NCBI RefSeq assembly: GCF_004345615.1 | Contig: NZ_SLWK01000004.1 | Coordinates: forward strand, 62,001 to 126,000 | Direction: 5' to 3' | Source of the DNA: Natronoflexus pectinivorans | GTDB taxonomy: Bacteria; Bacteroidota; Bacteroidia; Bacteroidales; Marinilabiliaceae | Length of the DNA: 64,000 nucleotides | Shown here: in pieces, positions 61,737 through 64,000 of the stretch | Numbering within the stretch: the first letter of the stretch is position 1 | Layout of the letters: every line of letters starts with the position of its first letter | Program-made: the position numbers and the translations under genes | The notes under the pieces: generated by a model | Told to the model about the DNA's origin: nothing | Databases searched by the model: none | The model's input: only the letters and a program-made list of their open reading frames with translations

Positions 61737-63869
61737 ATGATTGATACCATAAAAAAATATTCCAAAGCAATCAACCGTATACTGCTATTTATAGCCGCCA
61801 TTTTACTTGTTATATATATATTTCCCCGACAAGGAAAATTTCGTTATGAATATACACACGGGCGCCCTTGGACTCATGAGACTTTAATTGCACCGTTTGA
61901 TTTTCCAATACACAAATCTCAGGCAGAATTACGTGCTGAACGGGAGAATGCTCTTCATAATTTCAGACCTTATTTTAATTATGAGCCATCTATTTCGGGA
62001 CAAATGATCCAGTTTTTTGAGGAAACTTATGTCAGTCAACTTCCCACCCTGCTTTCAACATACCCTTTCTTAACCAACAGGTTAAGAAACAATGATTCAA
62101 AAACAGTTTATAACCAGGTACAAGAGCTTATTCATCAAAAACTAATCAGTATATATAACACAGGCCTCATATCTCTTCCTGAAGAGTATGAAGAGTTACC
62201 GGAATCAACTGTCATTATGGTGGTACGTAATAATTTTGCCGAACCATACGAAATAGGAGAGTTTTTTAACTATCAGAGTGCCTATCTGGAGCTTTCCACG
62301 ATTATTTTTGACATCATTGATAAAAACAGTAATGTATCACAGGATCAGGCTGATAATTTAATCAGCAATCTGCAACTCAACAGATATTTGGAGGCAAATA
62401 TCCGTTTTGAACCTGAGCGAACTGAACAGGAACGTCAAAACATTCTTAGGAACATCAGTCTGACCAGCGGGATTGTACTGGCCGGGCAGCGCATCATTGA
62501 AACAGGGGAGTTAATTTCCGAAGAGACCGGAAGAATACTTGACTCTCTTAGACTGGAATATGAAACAAGCCTGGGAAGGGGCACTAGTCACTACTTTATT
62601 CTTGCAGGTCAAGCAACCATCATTGTTCTGCTGTTTGTTGTTATATTCCTTTTCCTGTACTATTTTAGGACAGATGTATATAACAACCTGTTGTCAGTCC
62701 TTTTTCTTCTCATGATGGTGTCATCAATGATCCTGTTGGCAAGTATTTCACATCGCACTGACAATTTCCCTATATATGTTATCCCGTTTGCAATTTTACC
62801 AATAATTGTAAGGATATTTTTTGATTCACGGCTCGCATTCTTTATACATGTAACCACGGTATTGCTTGCTGCATTTTATGTGAGTAACAGCTTTGAATTT
62901 GTAATATTACAAATACCCGCAGGGCTAACAGCCATGTTCAGTTTGTTCCGTATGGTACGACGCTCCCAACTTGTACGAGCTGCCATTTTGGTTTTCCTTT
63001 CATATTCACTGTTCTACACCGGATTATCACTATGGCAGGAGGGTGATTTTCTACAAATTAATTACAATACCTACTTCTATTTTTTGGCAAATGGAGTGTT
63101 GCTGTTAATGATTTATCCACTGATTTACATCTTTGAGAAATTATTTGGATTCTTATCGGATGTAACTCTGGTGGAGCTTGCAGACACCAACCACCCAGTG
63201 CTCAGGCGACTGGCTGAAAAAGCTCCCGGCACATTCCAACACTCCATTCAGGTAGGGAATCTTGCACAGGAGGCCGTTTACAAAATCGGAGGAAACCCAC
63301 TACTTGTAAGAGCCGGTGCTATGTATCATGATATTGGCAAACTTTGGTCGCCAATATATTTTACTGAAAATCAGTCATCAGGCATGAATCCACATGACAA
63401 CATGCCTTACGATGAAAGTGCGCAGTTAGTTATTCATCATATTGAAAACGGGGTGAAAATGGCGCAAAAGGAAAAACTGCCTCGTCAAATCATTGATTTT
63501 ATCACCACCCACCAGGGAACAATGAAAACCAAATATTTTTACAACTCGTATGTGAATCAAAATCCTGGAGAAGACCCGGATGTAAGTCTCTTCACCTATC
63601 CCGGGCCAACGCCATTTACCAAAGAAACAGCGGTTTTAATGATGGCCGATTCGGTTGAGGCTGCCTCCAGAAGTCTTAAAAATTATTCGGATGATGAGAT
63701 TGATCGGTTGGTGGAAAACATCATTAACGACCAGATTGCAGAAAACCAGTTTATTGACGCACCCATCACTTTTAAAGAAATTACAGAAGTAAAAGAAGTT
63801 TTTAAGCAAAAGCTTAAAAACATTTATCATGCAAGGGTTGAATATCCGAAATTAAAAAAAGGGAAATAG
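61737..63869 (+). CDS. 7TM-HD family phosphodiesterase (PgpH-like)
   Basis: A 710-residue membrane enzyme. After an N-terminal segment (ILLFIAAILLVIYIF) comes an extracytoplasmic 7TMR-HDED domain of about 250 residues, then a block of about seven membrane helices (roughly 284-480), then a cytosolic HD domain with FQHSIQVGNLAQEA, AGAMYHDIGKLW (His-Asp), a His-rich HHIENGVKMAQ and a later MMADSVEAASR (Asp). Bacterial PgpH proteins hydrolyse cyclic di-AMP, and this is the likely reaction. No diadenylate cyclase gene is in the window. Confidence 0.9.
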   Translation: MIDTIKKYSKAINRILLFIAAILLVIYIFPRQGKFRYEYTHGRPWTHETLIAPFDFPIHKSQAELRAERENALHNFRPYFNYEPSISGQMIQFFEETYVSQLPTLLSTYPFLTNRLRNNDSKTVYNQVQELIHQKLISIYNTGLISLPEEYEELPESTVIMVVRNNFAEPYEIGEFFNYQSAYLELSTIIFDIIDKNSNVSQDQADNLISNLQLNRYLEANIRFEPERTEQERQNILRNISLTSGIVLAGQRIIETGELISEETGRILDSLRLEYETSLGRGTSHYFILAGQATIIVLLFVVIFLFLYYFRTDVYNNLLSVLFLLMMVSSMILLASISHRTDNFPIYVIPFAILPIIVRIFFDSRLAFFIHVTTVLLAAFYVSNSFEFVILQIPAGLTAMFSLFRMVRRSQLVRAAILVFLSYSLFYTGLSLWQEGDFLQINYNTYFYFLANGVLLLMIYPLIYIFEKLFGFLSDVTLVELADTNHPVLRRLAEKAPGTFQHSIQVGNLAQEAVYKIGGNPLLVRAGAMYHDIGKLWSPIYFTENQSSGMNPHDNMPYDESAQLVIHHIENGVKMAQKEKLPRQIIDFITTHQGTMKTKYFYNSYVNQNPGEDPDVSLFTYPGPTPFTKETAVLMMADSVEAASRSLKNYSDDEIDRLVENIINDQIAENQFIDAPITFKEITEVKEVFKQKLKNIYHARVEYPKLKKGK

Positions 63870-63970
63870 GTATAGAAATCTGTTGATTACCTATTCAACT
63901 GATAGAAAACCTAAAAAAACATATCCATGACCGAACGTTTAAAAATTTGGGATTATAGATCCACAGGAGC

Positions 63971-64000
63971 ATGAATTTAATTGGCAAACACGTTTTTATG
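63971..64000 (+). CDS. possible start of a gene cut by the window end
   Basis: ATGAATTTAATTGGC opens a frame (MNLIGKHVFM) preceded by AGGAG. Only ten codons are visible, so no product can be given. A 15-codon frame (63927-63974) ends by overlapping this ATG as ATGA. Confidence 0.3.
   Translation, partial: MNLIGKHVFM

Noticed and set aside
63927-63974. 15-codon frame before the final partial gene as a leader peptide
   Set aside because: The ATGA overlap is suggestive, but no regulatory codon run or attenuator can be seen before the window ends.

Overview
The window reads as chromosomal DNA of a Bacteroidota bacterium, most likely a marine or saline, polysaccharide-degrading member of the Marinilabiliales/Bacteroidales side. 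The grounds are an AT-rich base composition, a short 286-residue RpoD without region 1.1, Bacteroidetes-type promoters (TTTG, 19-20 nt, TAnnTTTG), a 1473-residue hybrid two-component regulator (HTCS), an UpxY-like NusG paralogue, DUF6588/DUF6132/head-GIN proteins and single-chain PurL. The lineage is inferred from gene families, not from a marker-gene search. I see no rRNA, tRNA, CRISPR array or intact insertion sequence with terminal repeats.

Layout. 0-14.3 kb is mostly core metabolism: a small DUF6132 membrane protein, threonine dehydrogenase, PurL, a GH20 hexosaminidase lipoprotein, a GntR-type sugar regulator, an acyl-CoA synthetase, an outer-membrane barrel protein, UvrB and DapF. 14.6-25.3 kb holds a GH105-type unsaturated glucuronyl/rhamnogalacturonyl hydrolase, DegP, RpoD, a GT4 glycosyltransferase, GyrB, the NusG paralogue, a nucleotidyltransferase-like protein and glutamate dehydrogenase. 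25.7-31.1 kb holds a 59-residue six-cysteine protein, a head-GIN lipoprotein, a nitroreductase, a DUF6588 protein and an M3 peptidase.

31.6-35.4 kb encodes lysine 2,3-aminomutase, beta-lysine N-acetyltransferase and a sodium/solute symporter, which together suggest N-epsilon-acetyl-beta-lysine as a compatible solute. 35.5-42.4 kb is a minimal pectin (rhamnogalacturonan) locus: CE12 esterase and GH105 hydrolase in one operon, with a divergent HTCS and no SusC/SusD pair. Ung and a CrtA-like protein follow.

44-51.6 kb is the accessory region. It contains a YCF48-type lipoprotein, a higBA toxin-antitoxin pair with a visible operator, the last 32 codons of a tyrosine recombinase, an unknown secreted protein, two REP-associated transposases (RAYT) plus a decayed third, many small hairpins of REP type, and three unrecognised membrane or cytosolic proteins. 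The hairpins differ in sequence but keep their pairing, the most unusual pattern in the window.

51.6-64 kb returns to ordered operons: B3/B4 protein, metallo-beta-lactamase-fold protein and MarR regulator; a HAD phosphatase; YjbQ; a tightly packed six-gene operon (SIS isomerase, phosphohexomutase, isochorismatase-like, PfkB kinase, LapA, WbqC); then NUDIX, NlpC/P60 and a 7TM-HD (PgpH-like) phosphodiesterase. Several intergenic spaces hold dispersed inverted repeats, including two copies of a nested element whose outer arms are shared while the inner hairpin differs.
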